A DNA stretch of 5,758 bases from Alphaproteobacteria bacterium. GTDB taxonomy: Bacteria; Pseudomonadota; Alphaproteobacteria; Rhizobiales; Xanthobacteraceae. The stretch covers positions 1 through 5,758 of the forward strand of contig VAZL01000569.1 of the NCBI GenBank assembly GCA_005883445.1, in the 5' to 3' direction. Numbering within the stretch: position 1 is the stretch's first letter; every line of letters begins with the position of its first letter. A program made the position numbers and the translations under genes. Below, piece after piece: positions 1 to 5,758 of the stretch. The notes beneath the pieces are model-generated. The model made no database searches. It worked only from the letters and a program-made list of their open reading frames with translations, and was not told the origin of the DNA.

Positions 1-46
1 CGTTCGCCGGAAGGTCGCTCGCGGAAACAAAGCCTACGCGCGCCAT
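1..46 (-). CDS. 5' end of a gene, possibly CMD/AhpD-like family protein (partial)
   Basis: An ATG at 46..44 opens a frame that runs off the left edge, giving 15 residues, MARVGFVSASDLPAN. It is preceded by a strong Shine-Dalgarno sequence, GGGAGGA, four bases before the start, and lies 12 bp after the livM stop, so it is very probably the next gene of the same operon. The N-terminal pattern, MAR plus a short hydrophobic stretch and then a DLP motif, is typical of carboxymuconolactone decarboxylase-family proteins. That family includes enzymes of protocatechuate breakdown and AhpD-like peroxidases. The family call rests on only 15 residues and is tentative; the existence of a gene start here is much better supported than its identity. 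Confidence 0.5.
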   Translation of the reverse strand, partial: MARVGFVSASDLPAN

Positions 47-50
47 GCGA

Positions 51-57
51 TCCTCCC
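51..57 (-). promoter_or_regulatory. Ribosome binding site of the left-edge gene
   Basis: On the minus strand GGGAGGA is followed by four bases and then ATG at 46. It begins just after the livM stop codon (61..59). This is one of the two strongest Shine-Dalgarno sequences in the window and it decides the start of the partial gene. Confidence 0.7.
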
Positions 58-58
58 T

Positions 59-994
59 TCAGGATGCGCTCTGGGATACGGACGGTCGCTCGCGGACAAG
101 CGACCTGGTCTTGAGACGATATTCGGGCAGGAAGCCCTGCGGCCGATAGATCAAGAACAGGATCAGCCCAAGGCCGATCAGGATCAGGCGGATGGCGGCA
201 AGCTGCGTGGCATCGAGCACATTGAAGAGGTCTTTGAGGAAGCGCGTGCCTTCGATGAAGACCATGATGGTCGCGGCGCCGAGCAGAAGCCCTCGGTTCG
301 AACCGCGGCCGCCCGCGATCACCGCCATGAACACGTAGGCGGTGATGGTGGCGGAGAACTGGCTCGGATCGATATAGGTCAGGTAATAGGCGTGGAACGC
401 GCCGGCGACTCCGATGATGGCACCGCCCAGCCCGAACGCCTTGACGCGCAGCATCACGACGTTCTTGCCGAGCGTGGTTGCGACGATGTCGTCCTCGCGC
501 ACGGCGCGGATGGCGCGACCGAACGGCGAGTGCAATAGAATTTCCAGGGCGACGAACAGCGCGAGGACGACAGCGATGAGGAGCCCGAGGAACAAGGCCT
601 CGTAGCTCTTCTCCGACACGAAGCCCCAGAGCGGGCGTGGGATGCCGGGAAGACCAAGCGACCCGTGCGTCAGCCACTCCTCGTTCAGCACGAACAGCCG
701 GATCACCTCCCCGAAGCCCAGCGTCAGGATGGCGAGGTATTCCTCGGAGAGCCGCAGCGAGATCACCGCGACGACACTGCACGCCGCCGCGCAGACCACG
801 GCGGCCGCCAGCGTGGCAGCGAGGCTGCCGGCCCCCGCGAGCGCCAGGAGGGCAGCGGTATAGGCGCCGAGCGCGAAGAACCCCGCCATGCCGAAATTCA
901 CCATGCCGCAGAGACCCCACTGCAGATTGAGCGCGAGGCCGAGGATGGCGACGATGCCGACCAGCGTCAGGATGGTGATGAGATAGGCGATCAT
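59..994 (-). CDS. livM: Branched-chain amino acid-type ABC transporter permease LivM
   Basis: This 311-residue integral membrane protein is one of the two permease subunits of a Liv/HAAT-type ABC importer and acts in the cytoplasmic membrane with LivH and the ATPases LivG and LivF. Family landmarks are all present and in order: the N-terminal LQWGLCGMVNFGMAGFFALG block (residues 24-43), YLAILTLGFGEVIR (86-99), the coupling-loop block PFGRAIRAVREDD (157-169) that contacts the ATPase, a YIDPSQF block (207-213) followed by an AGGRGS turn (227-232), and the C-terminal RPQGFLP (284-290). Several hydrophobic helices are evident. Length is normal for the family and I see no internal loss. The ATG at 994 lies 13 bp after the livH stop and lacks a strong Shine-Dalgarno sequence, suggesting coupling to livH translation. 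The substrate cannot be inferred from sequence; relatives carry branched-chain amino acids, amides, urea or aromatic acids. Confidence 0.93.
   Translation of the reverse strand: MIAYLITILTLVGIVAILGLALNLQWGLCGMVNFGMAGFFALGAYTAALLALAGAGSLAATLAAAVVCAAACSVVAVISLRLSEEYLAILTLGFGEVIRLFVLNEEWLTHGSLGLPGIPRPLWGFVSEKSYEALFLGLLIAVVLALFVALEILLHSPFGRAIRAVREDDIVATTLGKNVVMLRVKAFGLGGAIIGVAGAFHAYYLTYIDPSQFSATITAYVFMAVIAGGRGSNRGLLLGAATIMVFIEGTRFLKDLFNVLDATQLAAIRLILIGLGLILFLIYRPQGFLPEYRLKTRSLVRERPSVSQSAS
84..105 (-). repeat. Inverted repeat inside the livM 3' end, with a second copy of one arm in the next gene
   Basis: The plus strand reads GGTCGCT (84-90), an 8-base loop, then AGCGACC (99-105), a perfect 7-bp stem within the last codons of livM. 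The 13-base word GGTCGCTCGCGGA at 84-96 recurs at 13-25, inside the first codons of the next gene. The arm at 99-105 could therefore pair with either copy. There is no U-tract, so it is not a classical terminator. Any regulatory role is inference. Confidence 0.35.
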
Positions 995-1007
995 CTTGGC
1001 AACCCGC

Positions 1008-1871
1008 TCACTTCTTTATGCGCTGTACGCCGAGCAGCCCCTGCGGCCGCAGCAGCAGTAATAGCGCGATGGCGCAGAAGCTGACGACCTGCCGGTAATT
1101 CGGCGCGATCAGGAGGGTCGAGGTCTCCTCGACGACGCCGACGGTGAGCGCCCCGAGCACCGCGCCGACCGGATTGCCGAGCCCGCCCAGGATGGAAGCG
1201 GCGAATACGGTGACGATGTAGTTCCATCCGAGCAGCGGGTCGATGGCGCGATCCATGCCGACGAGCACGCCGGCAGCGGCGGTCAGGAGGCCGGCGATCA
1301 CCCAGGTCCAGCGCACGATGCGTTCGCGGTCGATGCCACGGGCGGCGGCAAGCGCGGGGTTGTCGGAGACCGCGCGCATGGCGCGGCCGAGCGGCGTGTG
1401 GCGGAGCACCACATACACCGCCGTCATGGCGGCGATGACGGCGACCGCGGTGAATATCTGCTCGTTGTTGATGCGCAGCCCGAACACTAGTTTCGGCCGG
1501 GCGAGCGGCAGCTCGAAGCTGCGAGCGCCGTTGCCGAAGATGAAACGCACGATGTTCTCGAGCACGAAGGATACGCCCATGGAAGCCACAAGCAAGGTGA
1601 TCGCGCTACGCTCGCGCAACGGGCGGAACACCGCCTGATCGATCCCGACCGCGACGACCGCGAAGGCAGCTGCACCGATTGCGGCGGCATAGAGCACGGG
1701 CAGCGACAGGTAGACGTTGAGCGCGAGCGCGAGGTAGGCACCGACCGTCAGCATGGCGCCAATAGCGAAATTCGGAAACTTGAGGATGCCGTAGATCAGA
1801 GTCAGCGCGACAGCGGGCAGGGCGACGACCATTCCCGTCACCAGGCCATTGAGAATCACCTGGGCGGTCAT
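1008..1871 (-). CDS. livH: Branched-chain amino acid-type ABC transporter permease LivH
   Basis: This 287-residue membrane protein is the second permease subunit of the Liv-type importer. Landmarks are the N-terminal block YGILKFPNFAIGAMLTVGAY (residues 27-46), the coupling-loop segment PLGRAMRAVSDNP (160-172), the FAASILGGLGNPVGAVLGA block (223-241) and the C-terminal LLRPQGLLG (273-281). Length and order match the family and the gene looks intact. The frame is open further upstream to 1943, but the start at 1871 is preferred: it gives the usual LivH N-terminus and is preceded by GGGAGAG four bases away. A 64-bp untranslated gap separates it from the livF stop, and livM follows after 13 bp. 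It should pair with LivM in the membrane. Confidence 0.93.
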   Translation of the reverse strand: MTAQVILNGLVTGMVVALPAVALTLIYGILKFPNFAIGAMLTVGAYLALALNVYLSLPVLYAAAIGAAAFAVVAVGIDQAVFRPLRERSAITLLVASMGVSFVLENIVRFIFGNGARSFELPLARPKLVFGLRINNEQIFTAVAVIAAMTAVYVVLRHTPLGRAMRAVSDNPALAAARGIDRERIVRWTWVIAGLLTAAAGVLVGMDRAIDPLLGWNYIVTVFAASILGGLGNPVGAVLGALTVGVVEETSTLLIAPNYRQVVSFCAIALLLLLRPQGLLGVQRIKK

Positions 1872-1875
1872 GGCG

Positions 1876-1882
1876 CTCTCCC
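1876..1882 (-). promoter_or_regulatory. Ribosome binding site of livH
   Basis: Minus-strand GGGAGAG followed by CGCC and ATG at 1871. It supports the 287-residue start over the longer open frame that would reach back into the livF stop region. Confidence 0.65.
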
Positions 1883-1935
1883 GGCTGGTGCGTCCCGGTC
1901 GCGTCGTGATGATTGGTCTGAAAGGTCCACCGAGG

Positions 1936-2679
1936 TCATCCAAGATAGAGCTTGTGGAGATCGTGTTTGGTCAAAATGTCATCGGGCGTCGCGAGCAGGC
2001 GGGTCGCACCGTTGACCAGCACGAGCACGATGTCGGCGATGCGCAGCGCTTCCTTGACGTTCTGCTCGATCATCACGACGGTGACGCCCATCGCATTGAC
2101 CGACTTCACCTTGTCGAAGATCTCGGCGACGAATTTCGGCGAGAGGCCGGCGGACGGTTCATCAAGCAGCAGCACCGTCGGCGCCGCCATCATGGCGCAG
2201 GCGAAGGCCAGCATCTGCCGCTGCCCGCCCGAGAGGTAGCCGGCGCGAAGCCCGAGCCGCCCGGCGACTTCCGGGAATATGGCGAGCACGCGCTCGCGCT
2301 GCTCGGCGCTCGCGCGCCGCTCGCGCTCAAGAAATTCCGTCGAGACGCGCAGATTCTCTCCGACCGTCAGGTTGGTGAAGATGTTGAACTCCTGCGGCAC
2401 GTAGGCAAGCCCGGCCGCCACGCGTTGCGGTGCGGAGAGGCGCGCGATCGACATCGCACCGAGGCGAATCTCGCCGGTGCGCGCGGGCAATAGTCCGGCC
2501 AAGACCTTGATGAAAGTGCTCTTGCCGGAACCGTTCGGTCCGATGACGGTGAAGATTGAGCCTTTCCCCACCGCCACGGATATGTTCGAAATGATGTCGT
2601 CGCCGCCATATCCGGCCGCGACGCCCTCGGTGCTGAGGACGATCTCACGGGCGCTCACCACGCTGCCGTGGATGTTCAC
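1936..2679 (-). CDS. livF: Branched-chain amino acid-type ABC transporter ATP-binding protein LivF
   Basis: This 247-residue cytoplasmic ATPase powers the Liv-type importer, normally as a heterodimer with LivG. All nucleotide-binding motifs are visible: Walker A GPNGSGKST (residues 47-55), Q-loop glutamine at 96 (YVPQ), signature LSGGQ (149-153), Walker B TVLLLDEP (168-175) with catalytic Glu174, and VVMIEQNV (201-208), where glutamine replaces the usual switch histidine, as is normal for LivF. The C-terminus ends in the typical LHKLYLG. The start is a GTG at 2679 overlapping the livG stop as GTGA, with GGAGGG five bases upstream, which strongly fixes it and implies translational coupling to livG. 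Because livG carries a frameshift, its upstream frame now runs directly into livF without a stop, so a LivG'-LivF fusion could also be translated. LivF itself looks intact. Confidence 0.93.
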   Translation of the reverse strand: MNIHGSVVSAREIVLSTEGVAAGYGGDDIISNISVAVGKGSIFTVIGPNGSGKSTFIKVLAGLLPARTGEIRLGAMSIARLSAPQRVAAGLAYVPQEFNIFTNLTVGENLRVSTEFLERERRASAEQRERVLAIFPEVAGRLGLRAGYLSGGQRQMLAFACAMMAAPTVLLLDEPSAGLSPKFVAEIFDKVKSVNAMGVTVVMIEQNVKEALRIADIVLVLVNGATRLLATPDDILTKHDLHKLYLG

Positions 2680-3381
2680 TTGAGCCCTCCGAGATAGGCG
2701 TCGACAACACGCCGGTCGGCCGCGATCTCCTTGAAGCTGCCGCAGGTCAGGTTGGTCCCCTCGGCGAAGACATATATGCGCTCGCAGATGCTGGCGACCA
2801 TATCCATGTCGTGCTCGACGATGACGAAGGTGATGCCCTCGTCGCACAGCGTCCGGATGACGCGGGAAATCTCGGCGCGCATCGGCGGGCTCACCCCGGC
2901 AGCCGGCTCGTCGAGCAGGACGACCTTTGGGTCGAGCGCGCGCGGGATGGTCGGCCAGCCGCCAGAGCCCGACGCGCTCCAGGATGGCGTGCGCGCGATC
3001 GGCTGCCGCGCGTTCCTCGCGCCGAACCCGGCGCGGGAACGCGAATGCCTTCCACACGCTTTCGCCAGTCTGGTTCGGCCGCGCGAACAAGAGGTTCTCG
3101 AGCACGGTGAGCTCGCCGAGCTCGCGTGAGATCTGAAAGGTCCGCACCAGGCCGCGCAGCGCGCGCTTGTAAGGAACGACGGCGGTGATGTCGATGTCTT
3201 CGAGAATGATCCGGCCGGTATCGGGCTTGAGCAGACCGCCGATCACGTAAAGCAGTGTGCTCTTTCCGGCGCCGTTCGGACCGATGATGCCGGTGATCAT
3301 GCCGGTGGCCGCATCGAGCTCGACCTCGTGCAGCACGCGGACGGCTCCGAAGGCTTTGCTCAGGCCGGCGACGCGCAGCAT
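2676..3381 (-). pseudogene. livG: Branched-chain amino acid-type ABC transporter ATP-binding protein LivG, frameshifted with internal deletion
   Basis: The ATG at 3381 follows a G-rich tract (GGGGGGGAGCG) and gives a typical LivG N-terminal half: Walker A GPNGAGKST (residues 34-42), Q-loop Gln83 in RTFQISREL, and the LivG-type ENLLFA stretch (95-100), intact to about residue 148 (LADHPAR). There the family normally continues with a signature motif such as LSYGQ and a short helix, but this frame becomes unrelated sequence. The correct continuation reappears in another frame from about 2942: RALDPKVVLLDEP (Walker B), then VSPPMRAEI, IVEHDMD (switch histidine) and the end VDAYLGGLK. About 13 codons containing the ABC signature are missing and the net loss is 3n+2 bases. 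A protein from either piece alone should not be a working ATPase. The junction lies in an alternating GC tract, so either a real deletion or a sequencing/assembly collapse is possible. The stop overlaps the livF GTG. Confidence 0.85.
2685..2690 (-). promoter_or_regulatory. Ribosome binding site of livF, supporting a GTG start
   Basis: Minus-strand GGAGGG lies five bases before the GTG at 2679, inside the last codons of livG. It decides the livF start and allows independent initiation of LivF even if livG translation is disrupted. Confidence 0.7.
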
Positions 3382-3420
3382 CGCTCCCCCCCGTCGCCTA
3401 TCGTCGCCCCGCACCGCAGC

Positions 3421-3449
3421 AATCTATCGTCCTCTTTTCGCACGGTGAA
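3421..3449 (-). promoter_or_regulatory. Candidate sigma-70-like promoter for the liv genes
   Basis: On the minus strand TTCACC (3449-3444) is separated by exactly 17 bases from TAGATT (3426-3421), about 40 bp before the livG start. Each hexamer matches four of six consensus positions. It sits in the 144-bp gap between the hydratase gene and livG (3382-3525), the longest gap in the window and locally less GC-rich. The match is weak and could be chance in a sequence this long. Confidence 0.3.
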
Positions 3450-3466
3450 GTCCATCGACACGACCG

Positions 3467-3488
3467 CCGGCTTGGCATCGCGAGCCGG
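3467..3488 (-). other. Short inverted repeat in the gap between the hydratase gene and livG
   Basis: CCGGCT (3467-3472) and AGCCGG (3483-3488) form a perfect 6-bp stem with a 10-base loop. No run of T follows on the minus strand, so it is not a convincing intrinsic terminator. It lies downstream of the hydratase stop and upstream of the candidate promoter. A short GC-rich stem of this kind is common by chance. Confidence 0.2.
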
Positions 3489-3525
3489 TCTTGGAATCCT
3501 GTTCGGCGCAATCCCGCAAGAGCAA

Positions 3526-4189
3526 TCAGTTCTCCGCCGATCGGAAGGCGCGGATCCGATCCTTGAGTCCCGGCGTGGCAGCAGAGTCTACCAGGGCCGC
3601 CATGTCGCAGGCGCGCATGTCCGGCTTGACGCGCGCCTTCAGGCGCATTGTTGCGATGCCGTCGAGCCTTTGTGCGTCGACGATGCCGCGGACGATCTCC
3701 GGCCAGGCGCCGGGCTCGGCGAGGCGCTGAACAAAGCCGAGGCGCTCGGCCTCGGCCGCCTCGAAGCTGCGCGACGTCACGAGGATTTCATGCGCCGCAT
3801 CCGCCCCCACCAACGCGGCGAGGCGACGGGTGCCGGGCCACCAGGTCGGCGCCGGCTCCCAACGCGCTGCCGTGGCACAGCGCGAGCGTCGTCAGCGGCG
3901 CATGGTGCAGCGCCTGCAGGAGTTGTTCGATGCGCACGAACCGATGCAGGAGGTCGCCGTCCGATTGTTGATCCAGGTCGGAAAAGTCGAACCCCGCACA
4001 GAAATGCCGCCCCTCGCCGCGCAGCGCCAGCAGCCGCGCGCCGCTGTTCGCGGCCCGGGCGACGGCGACGAGCAGAGCCTCGACCAGCCCCGCGTCGAGC
4101 GCGTTGGCCTTGTCCGGCCGGTTGAGGACAAGCTCGATCACCGCGCCCGCCTGTTGGATCAGAAGCGGATCGGCCACCGAGCGACTCAT
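3526..4189 (-). pseudogene. Enoyl-CoA hydratase/isomerase (crotonase) family gene, frameshifted with internal deletion
   Basis: The ATG at 4189 overlaps the CoA-transferase stop as ATGA, implying translational coupling; no clear Shine-Dalgarno sequence is seen. The first 118 residues are crotonase-like: ELVLNRPDKANALD (residues 19-32), the first oxyanion-hole region HFCAGFD (62-68) and the second at CHGSALGAGADL (105-116). The frame then becomes unrelated and stops after 133 residues. The expected C-terminal part appears in another frame from about 3833: GTRRLAALVGADAAHEIL, then SRSFEAAEAERLGFV and an ending AFRSAEN at the stop 3528-3526. About 20-25 residues are missing compared with usual family length, including the segment that in crotonases carries a catalytic acid, with a net loss of 3n+2 bases. 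As written, no functional enzyme can be made. Substrate is unknown; context suggests a CoA thioester made by the neighbouring transferase. Confidence 0.82.
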
Positions 4190-5415
4190 GACAAGGCGCG
4201 TTTGTTTGGCGGTGGCGCCGGCGCGCCCGGCCGGCCGGCGCACCACTCGGCCATGACCTCCTGCGTATGGGCGCCGAGCTCGGGCGGCGAGCGGTAGATC
4301 TCGTACTCCCATCCGGAGATGGCGACGGGAAAGCCGACGGTGCGGGTCTCGACGCCGTTGGGCAGCGCGAGCGGCCGTACCAGGCCCATGTGCGTCACGT
4401 GCGGATCGGACAGGATTTCCGGGTAGGAATTGATCGGCGCGCAGGGCACGCCGCGGCGATCCATCTCGGCGAGCCATTCGCGGGCGGGGCGGGCGGCGAA
4501 TTTCGCCTCGAGCAGGCCTGCCAGCGCGACCTGATTGCGTGCCCGCTGGAGCTGGCTGTCGAAGCGCGGATCCGCCATCAGCTCCGGCAGACCGACCGCC
4601 TCGGCGACTTCGCGCCAGAGCGCGTCGTTGCCGGCCGCGATGATGAAATAATCGTCCTGCGCGCGATAGGCCTGGTAGGGCGCATTGCGCGGATGGGCCG
4701 AGCCGATGCGCGTGCCGGCTTTACCGGTGCCGAAATACTCGCTCGTCTGTAGCGCGGCGACACCAAGGAGCGAGCCGAGCATGGAACAGTCGATGTGCGC
4801 GCCTTCCCCGGTCTCGCGAGCGCGCATCAGCGCCGCCGTGATCGTGTAGGCGGCGTAGAGGCCGGCGCAGAAATCGCCGACCGGGACCCCGCATTTGACC
4901 GGCGGACGACCCTCCTCGCCGGTGACGCTCATCAGGCCGGCCATTCCCTGCACGGTCACGTCGAAGGCGCCTTTTCCGGCATACGGCCCGCGCTGCCCAT
5001 ACCCGGAAATGGAGCAATAGACGATGCGGCGATTGAGCGCTTTCAGCGCATCGTAGCCGAGACCGAGCCGCCCGAGCACACCGGCGCGGAAGTTCTCCAG
5101 CACGACGTCGGCGACGGCGCACAGCGCCTTCAATTGCGCGAGGCTTGCGGCATCCTTCAGATCGACCGCGATCGACCGCTTGTTGCGGTTGACCGACGCA
5201 AAATTCTCGCTGAACGTCGCCCCACCGTCGATCGAGGAGAGCGGCGGCCAGCCGCGCATGCCGTCGCCGCCCGATGGATTCTCCACCTTGACGACGTCGG
5301 CGCCGAGATCGGCGAGCAGCGAGCCCGCAAAGGGCCCCGCCGCGATCTGTCCGAACTCAAGGACGCGGACCCCCGCCAGCGGTCCGTGGCTTTTGCCGTT
5401 GCCCGATCCGCTCAT
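4186..5415 (-). CDS. Family III CoA-transferase (CaiB/BaiF/formyl-CoA transferase type)
   Basis: This 409-residue soluble enzyme moves CoA from a donor thioester to an acceptor carboxylic acid. Family signs are the N-terminal GVRVLEFGQIAAGPFAG (residues 15-31), LLADLGADVVKVENP (33-47), NRNKRSIAVDL (77-87), VLENFRAGVLGRLGLGYDAL (105-124), ISGYGQRGPYA (136-146), and AFDVTVQGMAGLMSVTG (150-166). Asp152 in that last block is the likely nucleophile, equivalent to the active-site Asp of formyl-CoA transferase. The C-terminal half carries RGVPCAPINS (321-330) and PPELGAHTQEV (377-387). Length is normal and the gene looks intact. I chose the ATG at 5415 because it precedes the conserved region by about a dozen residues. 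The frame is open upstream to 5544, overlapping the previous gene, and a TTG at 5445 is an alternative; neither start has a clear Shine-Dalgarno sequence. The acid substrate cannot be named; aromatic or dicarboxylic acids are possible. Confidence 0.92.
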   Translation of the reverse strand: MSGSGNGKSHGPLAGVRVLEFGQIAAGPFAGSLLADLGADVVKVENPSGGDGMRGWPPLSSIDGGATFSENFASVNRNKRSIAVDLKDAASLAQLKALCAVADVVLENFRAGVLGRLGLGYDALKALNRRIVYCSISGYGQRGPYAGKGAFDVTVQGMAGLMSVTGEEGRPPVKCGVPVGDFCAGLYAAYTITAALMRARETGEGAHIDCSMLGSLLGVAALQTSEYFGTGKAGTRIGSAHPRNAPYQAYRAQDDYFIIAAGNDALWREVAEAVGLPELMADPRFDSQLQRARNQVALAGLLEAKFAARPAREWLAEMDRRGVPCAPINSYPEILSDPHVTHMGLVRPLALPNGVETRTVGFPVAISGWEYEIYRSPPELGAHTQEVMAEWCAGRPGAPAPPPNKRALS

Positions 5416-5476
5416 GCCAGCGCGCCGGCCCGGAACGCTGCCCAACGTATCACCGCCCTGCCAATGCGTGCCGCGC

Positions 5477-5758
5477 CTATTCCGCGGCTTGCGCCTTCGC
5501 CAGCTCTTGCTCGCGCAGCAGATCGACGAAGATCTTGCGGGCACGTCGCAGCGCCAGGTCGGGCTTGAGGAACACCTCGCTATAGCCTTCGTCGGGATAG
5601 GCGAACATCTGCTGCTGCTGCGCCAGCGCCCATTCGTCCTCCGCGGCGACCTCCGGGAACATCTCGGCGACCCGCTTGGCGGCTGATTTGTTCGAGTCGC
5701 CGTGCGACATGTGATGCGCCGGACAATTCACGATCACGCGCCAGATGTGGTTCTTTTC
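5477..5758 (-). CDS. C-terminal part of a probable Rieske ring-hydroxylating oxygenase alpha subunit (partial)
   Basis: The frame is open from the right edge to a stop at 5479-5477, giving 93 residues that begin EKNHIWRVIVNC. No start is needed inside the window, so the gene continues to the right. The tail has the pattern FPEVAAEDEWALAQQQQMFA, then YPDEGYSEVFLKPD and ALRRARKIF. An acidic, QQ-containing helix followed by a PD-GY segment and an arginine-rich final helix resembles the C-terminal end of catalytic alpha subunits of aromatic Rieske oxygenases. The diagnostic Rieske cluster and the iron-ligand histidines would lie outside the window, so this identity rests on overall likeness and context (CoA-transferase, crotonase, possible CMD protein) and is uncertain. 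It ends 61 bp before the CoA-transferase start and is probably in the same operon. I see nothing in the 61-bp gap. Confidence 0.5.
   Translation of the reverse strand, partial: EKNHIWRVIVNCPAHHMSHGDSNKSAAKRVAEMFPEVAAEDEWALAQQQQMFAYPDEGYSEVFLKPDLALRRARKIFVDLLREQELAKAQAAE

Noticed and set aside
1872..1935. The 64-bp gap between livF and livH as a regulatory or RNA element
   Set aside because: Apart from the livH ribosome binding site I see no promoter-like pair, hairpin or repeat in it.
1849..2493. 214-codon plus-strand open frame over livF
   Set aside because: It is antisense to livF, which has all its ATPase motifs; no recognisable domain on the plus strand.
2930..2952. Programmed frameshifting as an explanation for the livG break
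   Set aside because: The GC tract is not a known slippery heptamer, and frameshifting could not restore the missing signature-motif residues.
3467..3488. Hairpin as a rho-independent terminator after the hydratase gene
   Set aside because: The stem is only six base pairs and no T-run follows on the minus strand.
3328..4125. 265-codon plus-strand open frame
   Set aside because: It is antisense to livG and the hydratase gene, has an arginine/alanine/proline-rich composition typical of GC-rich shadow frames, and matches no family I recognise.
3788..4477. Long minus-strand open frame starting inside the CoA-transferase gene
   Set aside because: Only the part from 4189 resembles a crotonase; the upstream part is the out-of-frame shadow of the CoA-transferase.
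4795..5568. 257-codon plus-strand open frame
   Set aside because: It is antisense to the clearly conserved CoA-transferase; its composition is that of a shadow frame.

Overview
This is a GC-rich window in which every supported gene lies on the minus strand, so it is transcribed from right to left. Base composition, codon choice and gene content suggest an alphaproteobacterium of the Bradyrhizobium/Rhodopseudomonas type, or a metagenomic relative. That assignment is an inference, because no phylogenetic marker is present.

In transcription order the layout is as follows. (1) The C-terminal 93 residues of a gene entering from the right edge, tentatively a Rieske ring-hydroxylating oxygenase alpha subunit. 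(2) An intact family III (CaiB/BaiF-type) CoA-transferase. (3) An enoyl-CoA hydratase/isomerase-family gene that overlaps the transferase stop by ATGA and is broken by an internal deletion with a frameshift. (4) A 144-bp gap with a weak candidate promoter. (5) A branched-chain-amino-acid-type (HAAT/Liv) ABC transporter in the order livG, livF, livH, livM. livG is broken by an internal deletion and frameshift that removes the ABC signature motif. (6) The first 15 codons of another gene at the left edge, with a strong ribosome binding site and an N-terminus like the carboxymuconolactone decarboxylase (CMD/AhpD-like) family.

Together the genes look like an uptake and catabolism cluster for an organic acid, plausibly aromatic. 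The Liv-type transporter would import the substrate, the CoA-transferase would activate it as a thioester, the crotonase-family protein would act on the CoA ester, and the possible Rieske oxygenase and CMD-like protein would fit aromatic breakdown. Liv-type transporters are known to carry aromatic acids in relatives such as Rhodopseudomonas palustris, but the substrate cannot be read from this window. No periplasmic binding protein (LivK) gene is visible.

The most unusual observation is that two genes about 0.9 kb apart, livG and the hydratase, each appear to have lost a short internal segment of length 3n+2. Flanking residues still match their families on both sides of each junction. This could be real decay or a sequence/assembly artefact. 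I see no new kind of system, no mobile element, no CRISPR array and no RNA gene.
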